Shown one piece after another: positions 43,501-51,547 of a stretch of DNA of 60,795 bases. The notes beneath the pieces were generated by a model, which saw nothing but the letters and a program-made list of their open reading frames with translations, was not told where the DNA came from and searched no databases. Within the stretch, counting starts at the first letter, position 1, and each line of letters begins with the position of its first letter. A program made the translations under genes and the position numbers. The stretch spans positions 1 through 60,795 of the forward strand of contig NZ_JACJQY010000036.1 in the NCBI RefSeq assembly GCF_014696925.1, read 5' to 3'. The stretch is from Phormidium tenue FACHB-1050 (lineage in GTDB: Bacteria > Cyanobacteriota > Cyanobacteriia > Pseudanabaenales > Pseudanabaenaceae).

Positions 43501-46104
43501 GGTAAAGCCGCGATCGCCCTATGCCACCAGACCTCCTCAAGAGCAGCTTTAGCTCCGACCCTATTTCTGTGGCAGAGGTTTATTGCCTATCGTAAGGAAC
43601 CCCTTCGCGACTTATCGCCAATATTATTGGAAGCCTATCAAGTGAGTTTGGAAGTTGGGGATATTGAATATGCCGCCTATAGTCTCTGTGTCTATTTTAC
43701 CCAAGCCTATTGGACGGGGCAGAATCTCATGGATTTGCAAAGGGATGCGATCGCTAGTCGTGCAGATTTGCAAAAGCTCAAGCAACGCGCCATGACCGAT
43801 GTATTCGCGCTCAACTGTCAGGGCTTAGAAAATCTCATCACCGAAACTGAGGATGTTTGCCAACTCGTTGGTCAGTTCTTTGATGAAACTGCGATCGCCT
43901 CAAAAGATCGCCAGCTACAGGTGCAAAACAGTTTTCGCAAACTCCATCTAGCCTTCTTGTTCGATCAACCTAGGCTAGCACTGGAACAGATCGCCATAAT
44001 TGAGGCGCGACTAGAATCAATTGATGGAACGTTTATCAAAACGCTGCTCTATTTTTATGATGCTTTGGTCAGGTTAGCACTTTATCCTAATCTAGGGAAA
44101 GCCGAACAGAGAGAAGCTCTTACTAAAGTCAAGACCGATATCAAACTTCTGGCAAAGCTGGCAAAATCGGCTCCCATGAATTATCAACACAAGCTGCTTT
44201 TAGTGGAAGCGGAAAATCTGCGCGTTTTGGGTAAGCCCAACCAAGCGGGAGAACTTTACGATCGCGCGATCGCTGGTGCTAAAGAGAACGACTACACCCA
44301 AGAAGAAGCACTTGCGAACGAACTTGCCGCCAAGTTTTACCTCGATCTTGGTAGAGACAAAATCGCTCAAGTCTATATGGTTGAAGCTTATTATTGCTAC
44401 ATCCGATGGGGCGCAACTGCTAAGGTTAACGATTTAGCGACTCGATATCCAAAATTACTGGCTTCTATTCGGCAAAATGCTCCTGTCCCTGACTTTTTGG
44501 CAAAGTCTTCTAGCCATACCACCAGTGGAGTTTTAGCTACACTCGATTTAGCCACAATCCTTAATGCTTCTCAATCGATTTCTAGTGAAATAGAACTTGA
44601 TAAGCTTTTGGGGAAGCTTCTTAATATTGCGATCGTCAATGCGGGCGCAGAAAAGTGTGTCTTACTGCTACAAGTCGAAGAGGAGTTACAGATCGCCGCT
44701 CTCGGCACATCTGGACAGCAGCCGCAAATCCTATCCACACCGATATCTCTAGAACTAAGTCAAGATGTGGCAAGGAGTTTGGTAAATTGGGTTAAACGCA
44801 GTTTAGAGCCTCTAGTCTTAGCCGATGCGAGGGAAAACAAGCAGTTTGCGAGCGATCGCTACATCATCCAACACCAACCCAAAAGCATTCTATGCACGCC
44901 CATTTTGAAGCAGGGAAAGTTGCTAGGCGTTTTATATTTAGAGAATAATTTAACTGTAGGTGCATTCACTAGCGATCGGCTTGAAGTATTAAACCTTATT
45001 TGTTCTCAAGCTACGATTTCCATAGAAAATGCCCAACTTTACCAAACTCTAGAGCAGAAAGTGGAAGAACGCACTCAGGAACTCTCTCAGACTTTAGCTG
45101 ACCTTCAAACTGCCCAAGCCGAATTAATCCAATCGGAAAAAATGGCAGCCCTAGGACAACTCACCGCTAGTATAGCCCATGAAATTAATACACCATTAGG
45201 AGTAATCCGCGCCGCAGCTAGTAGTATTATCTCAGCCTTTCAGAGTTCTCTCCAAAAGTTTCCAGAGTTGATCCAAAGCCTTTCACCCCAACAGCAAGCA
45301 GTATTTCTCAAATTAGTAAATACATCCCTCCAAAATCAGCAGACACTCTCAACTAAAGAGGAACGCAAACTTCGCCGACAGATTGAAGCGTTTTTAGAAT
45401 CTCAAGGGATTGTCAATTCTGAGAACATAGCCATGCAGCTTACCCTAATGCAGACAGGAGATGACTTGCCAGTTTATGAATCAATCATGCAAGTAGACAA
45501 CAGCGCTGAAATCTTGGAGGTAGCGTACAACATGGTATTGCAATATCAATTTACCAACAACATTCAACAGGAAGTCGATCGCGCTGCCAAAATCGTCTTC
45601 GCGCTCAAAACCTACAGTCATCGCAGTGAATCTGGTGAGAAGAGTCTGACTCAAATTAGCGATGGCATTGAGATCGCCCTGACGCTCTACCAAAGCCGCC
45701 TGAAACAAGGGATAGAGGTGATTCGCAAATATGAGCCAGTCCCCGATATCATCTGTGACCCAGATGCGCTTACACAGGTTTGGGTTAATTTAATTGACAA
45801 TGCCATCTATGCGATCGGCAAAGCGGGTACTTTAGAAATAGCGATCGCAACCCAAGCAGGACAAGTAATGGTTGAAATCACTAATTCAGGTACAAAAATT
45901 CCCGATGAGATAATGCCACGACTGTTTGAGCCATTTTTCACAACCAAGCCGAGAGGTGAAGGCAGTGGATTGGGCTTGGATATAGTGCGCCAAATTGTGC
46001 AGAAACATGATGGAGAGATTCAAGTGCAAAGCCAATCTGGACGAACTACCTTTGCAGTAATGATACCTTTGTCAAGGTCAATGGGAGTCGCTGATGTTAA
46101 ATAG
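40528..46104 (+). CDS. HstK-type Ser/Thr kinase - AAA ATPase - GAF - histidine kinase
   Basis: 1858 aa. Tandem paralogue of the preceding protein without its three PAS domains. Kinase: VVLKLM Lys47, HKDIKPAN (Asp139, Lys141, Asn144), DFS in place of DFG (158-160), SPE kept. Walker A GFSGVGKT (341-348), Walker B IFLDDLQWAD. TPR-like middle, GAF (about 1338-1505), coiled coil, phosphoacceptor His1551 (ASIAHEINTPLGVIR), HATPase (about 1745-1850). The GTG at 40528 overlaps the previous stop (GTGA) and has AGGAAGG before it; an ATG at 40543 is possible. Translational coupling suggests the two act together. Its 3' end overlaps the next gene by 11 bp. Confidence 0.93.
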   Translation: MNPQNMNSSDRFPRIDGYLLTEELHTSAKTLVYRGIQLKDTLPVVLKLMRSDRPSMQDLLHLRNHYTITKNLDLAGIVPPLSLESYGNGFVLVMPDDRSTALSEYIALHSLNLADCLAIAIQLAEILHDLHQQRVIHKDIKPANILLHPESKQIKLIDFSLASLLPKETAEIVSPNVLEGTLAYISPEQTGRMNRGIDYRTDFYALGVTLFELFSGQLPFPSDDPLELLHCHIAKPAPLVCELKPEIPLAIAQIIFKLMAKNAEDRYQSALGLRYDLEFLLNQFNATGTISSLEIATRDRSDRFTIPEKLYGREAEVSALLAAFECVSSSSSAAEMMLVAGFSGVGKTAVVNEVHKPIVKQRGYFIKGKFDQFNRNIPFSGFVQAFRDLIGQLLHESDRQLAHWKTKILEAVGENGQVAIKVIPELELIIGHQPAALELSASAAQNRFNNLFQKFIQVFTTSQPLTIFLDDLQWADSASLSLLQLLMQDVGHLLILGAYRDNEVSLAHPFMLTVNSLKQAGIKIETIALQPLSQADINQLVADTLSCDRAYAKPLTDLVYLKTQGNPFFTTQFLKSLHQEGFIQFHVVDESSQGGWQCDLSQIKLQSLTDDVVAFMAQQLQKLPQNTQAMLKLAACIGSQFDLQTLAIVSERSPIETAAALWRALAEGLIVPLNQIYKFFQMDSEVVQENPSGFQIDDSSSCSYRFLHDRVQQAAYSLIPDSQKEVVHLNIGRLLLARTPHSDRELPQFQIVNQLNRGISLISDSGEREELAYLNWRAGAKARSATAYEAAMSYLDVGLQLLSAQSWQNQYALSLGLHQLTVEVAYLAHKYDRMAMVMAIGLQNARNHLDRAKFYEIQILALVAQNQVRAAVDYARKILSIFGVRFPKNLSKLRTILGFLATLYRMAGKSPQDLLKLPAMSDPYKLTACNLLNAMGAASASGMPEILPFMTFIGLFLYLRYGNIPKSSMAYTIYGYLLCERLGRIDQGYAIGKAAIALCHQTSSRAALAPTLFLWQRFIAYRKEPLRDLSPILLEAYQVSLEVGDIEYAAYSLCVYFTQAYWTGQNLMDLQRDAIASRADLQKLKQRAMTDVFALNCQGLENLITETEDVCQLVGQFFDETAIASKDRQLQVQNSFRKLHLAFLFDQPRLALEQIAIIEARLESIDGTFIKTLLYFYDALVRLALYPNLGKAEQREALTKVKTDIKLLAKLAKSAPMNYQHKLLLVEAENLRVLGKPNQAGELYDRAIAGAKENDYTQEEALANELAAKFYLDLGRDKIAQVYMVEAYYCYIRWGATAKVNDLATRYPKLLASIRQNAPVPDFLAKSSSHTTSGVLATLDLATILNASQSISSEIELDKLLGKLLNIAIVNAGAEKCVLLLQVEEELQIAALGTSGQQPQILSTPISLELSQDVARSLVNWVKRSLEPLVLADARENKQFASDRYIIQHQPKSILCTPILKQGKLLGVLYLENNLTVGAFTSDRLEVLNLICSQATISIENAQLYQTLEQKVEERTQELSQTLADLQTAQAELIQSEKMAALGQLTASIAHEINTPLGVIRAAASSIISAFQSSLQKFPELIQSLSPQQQAVFLKLVNTSLQNQQTLSTKEERKLRRQIEAFLESQGIVNSENIAMQLTLMQTGDDLPVYESIMQVDNSAEILEVAYNMVLQYQFTNNIQQEVDRAAKIVFALKTYSHRSESGEKSLTQISDGIEIALTLYQSRLKQGIEVIRKYEPVPDIICDPDALTQVWVNLIDNAIYAIGKAGTLEIAIATQAGQVMVEITNSGTKIPDEIMPRLFEPFFTTKPRGEGSGLGLDIVRQIVQKHDGEIQVQSQSGRTTFAVMIPLSRSMGVADVK

Positions 46105-47518
46105 ACGACGTTTTAACCAGATTTCCCTAGGGGCTTTGGGCTTAGGAATGGCAAGCTGTAACCAGTCAAAACATCTGACTAATACCAGTATTGGACAGCC
46201 ATTGAGCAATGCTGATCTGTTGATTTGGTGGGAACAGGGCTTTCTACCAGAGGAAAATGAACAAATTAATCAACTCATTCGCAGATGGGAACAAACATCG
46301 GGAAAAGTTGTTGATTTGAAATTACTGCCCATTCCGCTTATCGATCAACAGTTAACAAATTTTATAAGTCAATCGGAATCTAACCAAATTCCTGATATTG
46401 TTTACTCCGTGGGCGTAGATGCTAGTCTCGCACCCAAATTTGCTTGGCATGATCAATTAGTCGATCTTACGGATGTGATCGCTCCCATTCAAAAGAAATA
46501 TACAAGTATTGCCCTCTCCCATGTTTTCTATCACAATCAAGTTCGTAAAGAACGCAGCTACTACGCGCTCCCATTGTGGCAATCCGATGATTACCTTCAC
46601 TATTGGGAAAGTATGATTGAGGAGATTGGCTTGTCCCAACAGGATATTCCGCGAGAATGGAATCAGTTTTGGCAATTTTGGCGGATGTCTCAAAAGGAAT
46701 TGCGATCCAAGGGGAGATCGCAGATTTATGGGGTCGGATTATGTATGTCGGCGATCGGGTTTGATACCTATACATCCCTGAAGATGTTTATGGATGCTCA
46801 CAACGTTAATGTGGTTAGTGAGTCGGGAGAATTTCTCTTAAGAAAGCCAGAAAATCGTCAGCAATTTATAACCGCGCTGCAAGAATTTACCAGCTTTTAT
46901 TTGCAGGGATATACGCCACCTCAATCAGCGCGATGGACAGGAGCAGGAAATAATAACAGCTTCCTAAATAGTGAAATCTTAATGACTCAGAATCTGACGA
47001 TGTCTATTCCCCTTACCCAAAAGTTAAGGCATCCTCAATACGATCGCGATGCGATCGCTAGATATCGTCAGATTGTGACGCTCGATCGCCCCCTAAAAGT
47101 GGATGGTGATGAATTGCTAACGCGCAAGGGAACGAAGCAAGCGATCGTACCTAAAAATAGTAAGAATCCACAGCTAGCCAAAGAGTTTTTGAGTTATCTA
47201 GTGCGTCCAGATAACTTAATGTCTTTACTCAAAAGCTTTAAGGGACGGGTTTTCCCCGTGATGCCTGAGCTATTTACAGATCCTTTTTGGAATGAGCCGA
47301 ACGATCCCCATCTTGCATCAGCGTTGAATATATTTGCCCGTCCTAGCTATGTTCCTTATGAGGTGATGCATTCAGCCTTTAGTGAGGTGCAAAATCAACA
47401 GCTTTGGGCAAAAACAGTTCTCAAGGTGGTGCAAGACAAAGCCTCGGTGGTGGAATCGGCAGATTGGGCAATCACCAAAATTCAAGATATCTTGCAGTTA
47501 GCGGAGAAAAAAGTTTGA
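46094..47518 (+). CDS. Solute-binding lipoprotein (family 1), probable Tat export
   Basis: 474 aa. The start, MLNRRRFNQISLGALGLGMASC, has a twin-arginine pair, a short hydrophobic core and a lipobox Cys, so it is a Tat-type lipoprotein held at the outer face of the inner membrane. The rest resembles sugar-binding MalE-like proteins: LLIWWEQGFLPEENEQINQLIRRWEQTSGKVV and YYALPLWQSDDYLHYW. The conserved ending TKIQDILQ is also present. Ligand is unknown, most likely an oligosaccharide. Overlaps the HstK-type gene before it and is 2 bp from the histidine kinase after it. No permease nearby, so a sensing role is more likely than import. Confidence 0.85.
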   Translation: MLNRRRFNQISLGALGLGMASCNQSKHLTNTSIGQPLSNADLLIWWEQGFLPEENEQINQLIRRWEQTSGKVVDLKLLPIPLIDQQLTNFISQSESNQIPDIVYSVGVDASLAPKFAWHDQLVDLTDVIAPIQKKYTSIALSHVFYHNQVRKERSYYALPLWQSDDYLHYWESMIEEIGLSQQDIPREWNQFWQFWRMSQKELRSKGRSQIYGVGLCMSAIGFDTYTSLKMFMDAHNVNVVSESGEFLLRKPENRQQFITALQEFTSFYLQGYTPPQSARWTGAGNNNSFLNSEILMTQNLTMSIPLTQKLRHPQYDRDAIARYRQIVTLDRPLKVDGDELLTRKGTKQAIVPKNSKNPQLAKEFLSYLVRPDNLMSLLKSFKGRVFPVMPELFTDPFWNEPNDPHLASALNIFARPSYVPYEVMHSAFSEVQNQQLWAKTVLKVVQDKASVVESADWAITKIQDILQLAEKKV

Positions 47519-47520
47519 AT

Positions 47521-49728
47521 ATGATGAAACGATGGTTGCAGCGCAGTTTACTCAGACAAATGGTTAGCTATTTCTCAGGCTTATCAGTTATTACCGTAAG
47601 CGTAGTGGCTATTGGCTCTTATTTTCACGCCCGCAGTTCTCTATCAACGGAAGTCGTCAACCGCCTCACTTTAGCAACACAACTAAAATCCTTGCAACTC
47701 CAAAAGTGGGTAGAAAATCAGTTGCGAGACATTCTGGTAGTCAGCCAAGATGTAGAAATTCAAGAGTTACTAGGTCAAATGTTGGCTGCCGATCCCAGTC
47801 AACCTGCTTATCAGAAAGCTTACGCTAATCTCAAAAAAAATATTGGGCGCATTGGTATTGTGAAGCCAAACTTAGGCAGCATTCGTGTTACTCGAAATAG
47901 TGGTTTTGTGATCTTCTCTTCCACTGATTCTAAACTTGAAGGAACCTATTTACCCTTGGGCGATCCTGCCACCTACTTTACAAGCGATCGCATTGATACA
48001 GTTGTCCCTAATTTTTATATTTCCCCACGCACCAACAAAGTTTCCATAACTGTCACCACATCACTTTTTGATGAAAATAATGTCAAAATGGGAGCTGTGA
48101 CTGCCGATTTTAATCTAGATTACATTGACGCATTGATTCGCGATAATACGGGGTTGGGGGAGACGGGCGAAACCTATCTAATTGGCAAAGCTGGGACTAA
48201 AACCATTTTTGTGGCTGGCAATCAAGTGGAACCTAAAGATCCGTCACGAACAAAAGCGGTGAATAGCGATGGTATCGATCAAGCGATCAAGCAACAGAGT
48301 GGATTTGGCTTGTATAACAACTATGCAGGAATTCCTGTAGTCGGCGTTTATTGGTGGTTGCCTTCCCAAAACTTAGCATTAATCGCCGAAATCAACCAAG
48401 ATAAAGCCTTTGCGCCAGCCGATCGCTTAGCCATTAATATTCTGATCTTGGGCTTTTTATCTTCTGGCATACTTCTCATCGCCATTTATCTGTTTTCCCG
48501 CCAAATCACCCGCCCGATTTTGGCGATTAATGCTACTGCCGCACGTTTGGCTGAGGGAGAGCTAAACCAAACCGCACCAATCATGACTGAGGATGAGGTG
48601 GGAGTCCTTGCCCAAACCTTTAACAAAATGGCAAAACAACTAGAAAGCTCATTCCACAAATTGGGAGAATATTCCCAAACCCTAGAGCAGAAAGTGGAAG
48701 AACGCACTCAGGAACTCTCTCAGACCTTAGCTCATCTGCAAACTACCCAAGCTGAATTGATTCAATCGGAAAAAATGGCAGCATTAGGACAGCTTACGGC
48801 TAGCGTGGCTCATGAAGTCAACACACCTCTAGGAGTGATTCGTAGTGCCACAGGCAATATTATCGCTACTTTGAATGTTTTACTGCCACAATTGCCTTTA
48901 TTAATGCAGCGCCTGAATCCTAAACAACAGGATGCTTTTATCGCTTTGGTAAATACTTCACTTCAGCAACAGCAGTCTCTCTCAACCAAAGAAGAACGAC
49001 AACTGCGACGACGATTGCAAACAGAACTGGATGCTTTGGGAACTGCTAATGCCCAAGAGATCGCCGACCAATTCGCCCTTCTACGGATAGAAACATCTCT
49101 AGAAGCCTATCAGCCCCTTCTGGAAGCGCCTGATTGCGATGAAATTTTACAGGTAGCTTATAGGCTGGTACAACAAAGCCAGAATGCCATTAGCATTCAA
49201 CAGGAAGTCGATCGCGCCGCAAAGATTGTTTTTGCGCTCAAAACGTACAGCCATCGCAGCAGTGAAGCTGGGGAGAAAAGTCTGATCCAAATTAGTGATG
49301 GCATCGAAATCGCCTTAACGCTCTACCAAAGCCGATTGAAGCAAGGAATAGAGGTGATTCGTAAATATCAGCCAGTCCCATCTCTTCTCTGTGACCCAGA
49401 TGCGCTTACACAGGTTTGGGTTAATTTAATTGACAATGCTATTTATGCGATCGGGAAAGAGGGGACTCTAGAAATTGCGATCGCCTCACAAGCAGGGCAA
49501 ATAGTGGTTGAAATTACTAATTCAGGTGCGGCTATTCCTGATGAAATAATGCCGCGATTATTTGAGCCATTTTTTACAACTAAACCGAGAGGTGAAGGCA
49601 GTGGACTGGGCTTAGACATAGTGCGCCAAATTGTGCAGAAACATGGCGGTGATATTCAAGCAAGTAGCCAAATAGGAAAGACTAAATTCAATATAAGTTT
49701 ACCTTTTGACTTCTTCCTTGACACCTGA
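47521..49728 (+). CDS. Membrane histidine kinase with Cache sensor
   Basis: 735 aa from the ATG at 47521; a start further upstream would overlap the binding-protein gene and adds non-family sequence. TM1 (about 14-35), an outer dCache-like domain (about 40-295: RIGIVKPNLGSIRVTRNSGFVIF, GAVTADFNLDYIDALI, TGLGETGETYLIG), TM2 (about 302-325), HAMP (326-380), coiled coil, DHp with His431 (ASVAHEVNTPLGVIR), and HATPase (about 610-730, GEGSGLGLDIVRQIV). The cytoplasmic end is almost identical to those of the neighbouring kinases. Likely partner of the lipoprotein encoded 2 bp upstream. Confidence 0.93.
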   Translation: MMKRWLQRSLLRQMVSYFSGLSVITVSVVAIGSYFHARSSLSTEVVNRLTLATQLKSLQLQKWVENQLRDILVVSQDVEIQELLGQMLAADPSQPAYQKAYANLKKNIGRIGIVKPNLGSIRVTRNSGFVIFSSTDSKLEGTYLPLGDPATYFTSDRIDTVVPNFYISPRTNKVSITVTTSLFDENNVKMGAVTADFNLDYIDALIRDNTGLGETGETYLIGKAGTKTIFVAGNQVEPKDPSRTKAVNSDGIDQAIKQQSGFGLYNNYAGIPVVGVYWWLPSQNLALIAEINQDKAFAPADRLAINILILGFLSSGILLIAIYLFSRQITRPILAINATAARLAEGELNQTAPIMTEDEVGVLAQTFNKMAKQLESSFHKLGEYSQTLEQKVEERTQELSQTLAHLQTTQAELIQSEKMAALGQLTASVAHEVNTPLGVIRSATGNIIATLNVLLPQLPLLMQRLNPKQQDAFIALVNTSLQQQQSLSTKEERQLRRRLQTELDALGTANAQEIADQFALLRIETSLEAYQPLLEAPDCDEILQVAYRLVQQSQNAISIQQEVDRAAKIVFALKTYSHRSSEAGEKSLIQISDGIEIALTLYQSRLKQGIEVIRKYQPVPSLLCDPDALTQVWVNLIDNAIYAIGKEGTLEIAIASQAGQIVVEITNSGAAIPDEIMPRLFEPFFTTKPRGEGSGLGLDIVRQIVQKHGGDIQASSQIGKTKFNISLPFDFFLDT

Positions 49729-49751
49729 ATCTCTGTCTTTCAATGTAAGCC

Positions 49752-49836
49752 TTGCTTAGGACATAAAAACCAAAAGATGAGTGGCGGCGCTTCGCGCCGC
49801 CACTCATCTTTTGGTTTTTGATTTGTCCTAGCTATC
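49752..49836. repeat. Family A long palindrome (A8)
   Basis: Arms 49765-49790 and 49794-49819 (26 bp, perfect) around TTC, with AAAAACCAAAAG instead of AAAACCCAA. Outer flanks 'gcttaggacat'/'gtcctagctat' match A1. It lies in the one sizeable gap (254 bp) inside the kinase cluster. Confidence 0.8.
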
Positions 49837-49982
49837 TCTTGCATTGATATATAATTAATTTTCACTTCCGTAGCGAGTAAGCCCTGTTTTTAGGTGAGAA
49901 TTTAACCTTCGCATACCTTTTTGAGAACTTGAAGCTATCTTGCAACACTTCTGGAATCAACTCATCATATAGGCTTATAAAA

Positions 49983-51530
49983 ATGTTTGGTAGCATCAAT
50001 GCTAATTATCGTAGAATCTTTACCTCGCTTGTGACTAGCTTTTTACTGTTCAATGGAGTTGGTTGTAATTCCAATAATCCAACTTCTAAAACAACTCAAA
50101 CTGAAAATCAAATAGAAACTCTAGCAAAACAGCAAAGATTTGACGGAATTACGATCACAGTTGCTACCTTTGATAAACCAATTGGCGTAGGAGTCGAGCG
50201 CCGAGCAAGGGAATTTGAAAAATTGACGGGTGCTAAAGTCAATATGGTAAAGCTGCCGCTCAAAGATGTCTTTCCGTCCATGCAGCGAGAGTTTGCTAAC
50301 AAAACTAATCAGTACGATGTCGTAGTTTTCTCACCTCAATGGATGGCTGACTTTGTCGTACCAGGATACCTAGAAAATTTAACACCTCTAGTAAAAGCCG
50401 ATCGCCAACTGCAATGGGATGATATAGCACCCTTTTTTCGAGATTTTACCGCTACTTATCAGGGACAAATTTATGCTGTTCCAGTGGATGGAGACTTTCA
50501 CATGGTTTACTATCGCACGGATTTATTAGAAAAAGCAGGAGTAACCCCCCCAAGAACTTGGGATGATTATGTAGCTGTTGCCAAAAAATTTCATGGGAAA
50601 GACCTCAATGCTGATGGGCAACCAGACTATGGTTCCTGCATGGCTAAACAGCCAAAGCATGTCAACCATCAACTTTTTTGGTCAGTCGCTAGTTCGTTTC
50701 TCCAAACTCAAGGAACGCAACAGGGCGGATTTTTTGACCGTGAAACCATGAAGCCATTAGTGAATAACGAGGCTTTTGCTAAAGCGCTTGATATTTATAA
50801 AGAAACGACTCAATACGCACCACTAGACGAATTAACTTTGAATCTCGATGGTGCAAGAAAGCTGTTTATGGATGGACGCTGTGCGCTGACCCTAGATTGG
50901 GGGGATACGGGGACGTTGGCGATCGATCCAGCCATCTCGAAAATCCCTGATAAATTCGGTGCATTAGTATTGCCAGGTAGCCAACAAGTTCTCGATCGCA
51001 AAACGGGCAAATTAGCAGCTTGTGACAAATTTCTTTGTCCCTATGCAATTGATGGAGTCAACCATGCTCCCTATGGGGCGGTCGGGGGATGGGTTGGAGG
51101 GATTAATGCTGCTGTCAAACCCGCCGTTAAAGAAGCTGGCTATGCGCTGATTTCCTACATTAGTCAACCTGCACAAGCAAATGTTGATGTCACGATTGGC
51201 ATTACAGGCTTTAATCCATACCGCATTTCGCAGTTTACGAACCGCGAAAATTGGTTGAAGGCGGGTATGCAAGAGGCGGCTGTTAGTAAATACTTGGGTG
51301 GGATTTCAGTGAGTTTGAAAAATCCGAACATGGTACTAGATCTGCGCGTTCCTGAAAACGCTCTTTACCAGCGAGAAATTTTGGATAAGGCTCTAACGAA
51401 ATTTCTTGCAGGGAAAATAACTCGTCAGGAAACAATGCAACAAATTGAGCAAGAATGGGAGAAAACAACAGATCGCGTCGGTCGAGCGTCTCAACTAAAA
51501 GCTTACCGATCCAGCTTAGGAGCTGAATAA
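49983..51530 (+). CDS. Solute-binding lipoprotein (family 1)
   Basis: 515 aa from the ATG at 49983. The signal peptide LVTSFLLFNGVGC ends in a lipobox. Mature protein: ITVATFDKPIGVGVERRAREFEKLTGAKVNMVKLP, then YAVPVDGDFHMVYYRTDLLEKAGVTPPRTWDDYVAVAKKF, a classic sugar-binding family 1 pattern. About 515 aa, longer than the usual 400-430. No permease or ATPase gene is next to it. It is followed 17 bp later by a histidine kinase. Unlike the first binding protein it uses a Sec signal peptide (basic region NYRRIF, no twin-Arg motif). Confidence 0.87.
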   Translation: MFGSINANYRRIFTSLVTSFLLFNGVGCNSNNPTSKTTQTENQIETLAKQQRFDGITITVATFDKPIGVGVERRAREFEKLTGAKVNMVKLPLKDVFPSMQREFANKTNQYDVVVFSPQWMADFVVPGYLENLTPLVKADRQLQWDDIAPFFRDFTATYQGQIYAVPVDGDFHMVYYRTDLLEKAGVTPPRTWDDYVAVAKKFHGKDLNADGQPDYGSCMAKQPKHVNHQLFWSVASSFLQTQGTQQGGFFDRETMKPLVNNEAFAKALDIYKETTQYAPLDELTLNLDGARKLFMDGRCALTLDWGDTGTLAIDPAISKIPDKFGALVLPGSQQVLDRKTGKLAACDKFLCPYAIDGVNHAPYGAVGGWVGGINAAVKPAVKEAGYALISYISQPAQANVDVTIGITGFNPYRISQFTNRENWLKAGMQEAAVSKYLGGISVSLKNPNMVLDLRVPENALYQREILDKALTKFLAGKITRQETMQQIEQEWEKTTDRVGRASQLKAYRSSLGAE

Positions 51531-51547
51531 TCACAGGGAGAATAGTG

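Noticed and set aside
47404-47520. Upstream extension of the kinase at 47521
   Set aside because: The added residues overlap the binding-protein gene in another frame and are not followed by the TM pattern expected at the N-terminus.
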